Shown in pieces: positions 4,167 to 5,569 of a stretch of 5,569 nucleotides of DNA. The notes beneath the pieces are model-generated. The model was given only the letters and a program-made list of their open reading frames with translations. It did not search any database and was not told the DNA's origin. Source of the DNA: Sedimentibacter sp. (GTDB taxonomy: Bacteria; Bacillota; Clostridia; Tissierellales; Sedimentibacteraceae); assembly GCA_029256005.1 (NCBI GenBank), contig JAQSYS010000264.1, forward strand, positions 1-5,569, given 5' to 3'. The position numbers and the translations under genes were made by a program. Each line of letters begins with the position of its first letter. Position 1 is the first letter of the stretch.

Positions 4167-5569
4167 ATGATTAGAATACAGCAGGTTAAGCTTCCAATCA
4201 ACCACAGTGAAGATGACCTATACATAAAAGCAGCAGAAGCTTTGAAGGTTAAAAAAGAAGAAATTCAGACTTTGACAATTTTTAGAAAATCAATAGATGC
4301 AAGGAAAAAAGAAGAAATACTCTTTATATATGCATTAGATGTTGAACTTGATCATGAAATAAAAATATCTAAAAGAAATAACAATATTTCGGCTGTTGAG
4401 CCATTTATATATGAAGTAGAAGCAACAGGAGAAAAACCTCTGACAAACAGACCAGTAATAGTGGGCTGTGGTCCTGCAGGGTTATTTTGTGCGCTTCTTT
4501 TAGCAGAAAAGGGATATAATCCTATAATTCTTGAAAGAGGGAAAAAGGTCAAGGAACGTGTTAAGGATATTGATAAGTTTTGGAAGGACGGTACTCTAAA
4601 TGAAAGGTCTAATATACAATTTGGAGAAGGCGGAGCCGGAACATTTTCTGATGGTAAACTGAACACTCTCATAAAGGACAGATCGAAAAGAGGCAAAAAG
4701 ATTCTGGAGGAATTTGTTGAAGCTGGAGCACCAGCTGAAATTACATATATTAACAAACCTCATATTGGTACAGATCTTTTAAGAGGTTGCCTGGTGAACA
4801 TTAGAAAGAAAATTATAAGTCTGGGAGGAACTTTCAGATTTGAAGAGTGCGTGACTGATATTAATATAAAAGACAACAGTGTTTACAGAATAGTGACTGA
4901 AAGTGATATAATAGAAACAGACGTCTTGGTCTTAGCAATTGGTCATAGTGCAAGAGATACCTTTGAAATGCTTTCAAGCAAGCTTGAATTAATTGCGAAA
5001 CCATTTGCCATAGGAGTTAGAATAGAACATCCTCAAAAAATGATAAGTGAGGCTCAATATGGTGACATGGCAGGACATCCGGGTCTTGGACCTGCGGACT
5101 ATAAATTTGTCCATAAATGCAAGAATGGCAGAAGTTGTTATACTTTTTGCATGTGTCCAGGAGGTATTGTAACTGCATCGGCATCTGAAAAAGGCGGAGT
5201 TGTTACTAACGGCATGAGCTTCCATGAAAGAGATTTAGAAAATGCAAACTCCGCAGTGGTGGTATCAATTGCACCTGAGGATTTCGGCGGTGATAAAAAC
5301 CCATTGGCAGGAATGGAATTTCAAAGAAAATTAGAACAAAAAGCTTTTGAGCTTGGGGGTAGCAATTACCGTGCACCTGTTCAGTTATTCAAGGACTTTA
5401 AAGAAAAGAAAGTTTCAACCTCCTTTGGAGAGATTTATCCAACCTATAGACCGGGAGCTACATTTGCAAACTTATGGGAATGTCTACCTGACTATGTGTG
5501 TGATAATATTGTTGAAGGAATAACAGCCTTCGGAAAATGGCTTGAAAACTTTGACAGAGATGATGCTGT
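4167..5569 (+). CDS. FAD-dependent dehydrogenase, COG2509 type; 3' end outside window
   Basis: The ATG at 4167 is preceded by AGAGGTG (4154-4160) at 6 nt. The frame is open to the right edge, giving 467 complete codons. Residues 1-90 form a small alpha/beta N-terminal domain. The dinucleotide-binding motif VIVGCGPAGLFCALLLAEKG (97-116) follows, ending with the acidic ILERG (121-125). Further family-like segments are SNIQFGEGGAGTFSDGKLN (148-166), VLAIGHSARDTFEML (255-269) and PFAIGVRIEHPQ (279-290). CYTFCMCPGG (324-333) and ASEKGGVVTNGMSFHERD (339-356) come next. This order is that of an uncharacterised family of FAD-dependent dehydrogenases of roughly 530 residues, so about 60 residues with the C-terminal FAD-contacting segment are missing. 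The physiological substrate is unknown for the family. Three cysteines (324, 328, 330) sit in the C-x3-C-x-C site. The gene diverges from the EamA gene and starts a transcription unit that may continue beyond the window. Confidence 0.9.
   Translation, partial: MIRIQQVKLPINHSEDDLYIKAAEALKVKKEEIQTLTIFRKSIDARKKEEILFIYALDVELDHEIKISKRNNNISAVEPFIYEVEATGEKPLTNRPVIVGCGPAGLFCALLLAEKGYNPIILERGKKVKERVKDIDKFWKDGTLNERSNIQFGEGGAGTFSDGKLNTLIKDRSKRGKKILEEFVEAGAPAEITYINKPHIGTDLLRGCLVNIRKKIISLGGTFRFEECVTDINIKDNSVYRIVTESDIIETDVLVLAIGHSARDTFEMLSSKLELIAKPFAIGVRIEHPQKMISEAQYGDMAGHPGLGPADYKFVHKCKNGRSCYTFCMCPGGIVTASASEKGGVVTNGMSFHERDLENANSAVVVSIAPEDFGGDKNPLAGMEFQRKLEQKAFELGGSNYRAPVQLFKDFKEKKVSTSFGEIYPTYRPGATFANLWECLPDYVCDNIVEGITAFGKWLENFDRDDA

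Noticed and set aside
4352..4756. Minus-strand reading frame of 134 codons
   Set aside because: It is antisense to the FAD-dependent dehydrogenase, whose plus-strand frame carries clear conserved motifs throughout this interval.
4989..5225. Minus-strand reading frame of 78 codons
   Set aside because: It is also antisense to the dehydrogenase, with no ribosome binding site and no recognisable domain.

Overview
The window is AT-rich, with A/T-ending codons (ATA, AGA, TTA), GGAGG-type ribosome binding sites and TGnTATAAT promoters. This points to a low-GC Firmicute, most likely an anaerobic member of the Clostridia. That placement is inferred from composition and gene content; no rRNA or other marker gene is present.

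Layout. Positions 1-801 (+) hold the 3' part of a polytopic membrane transporter that is cut by the left edge. A strong bidirectional hairpin terminator (846-873) separates it from a convergent gene (877-2244, -). That gene encodes a carboxyltransferase of the oxaloacetate decarboxylase alpha / pyruvate carboxylase B type, without a biotin-carrier domain. Next is a 472-bp intergenic region (2245-2716), then an Lrp/AsnC-family regulator (2717-3142, +). An EamA/DMT-family transporter (3148-3993, -) ends only 5 bp from the regulator. Divergent from the transporter, across a gap of about 170 bp, is a FAD-dependent dehydrogenase of the COG2509 type (from 4167, +), which runs off the right edge.

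The five genes do not form one operon. Transcription diverges from 2245-2716 and from 3994-4166, and converges at 802-876 and 3143-3147. The regulator could control itself, the carboxyltransferase or the neighbouring exporter-like gene, but the sequence does not show which.

The most unusual part is 2333-2489. The 11-mer TATGATATAAT occurs three times on the + strand. The spacing and flanks fit an imperfect 45-bp tandem repeat whose second unit is interrupted by exactly 56 bp of hairpin-forming sequence. Each unit also carries a small hairpin at about the same internal position but with a different stem sequence. I do not recognise this element as any known RNA or repeat family. It is the best candidate here for something undescribed, although chance similarity in AT-rich DNA cannot be excluded by eye.
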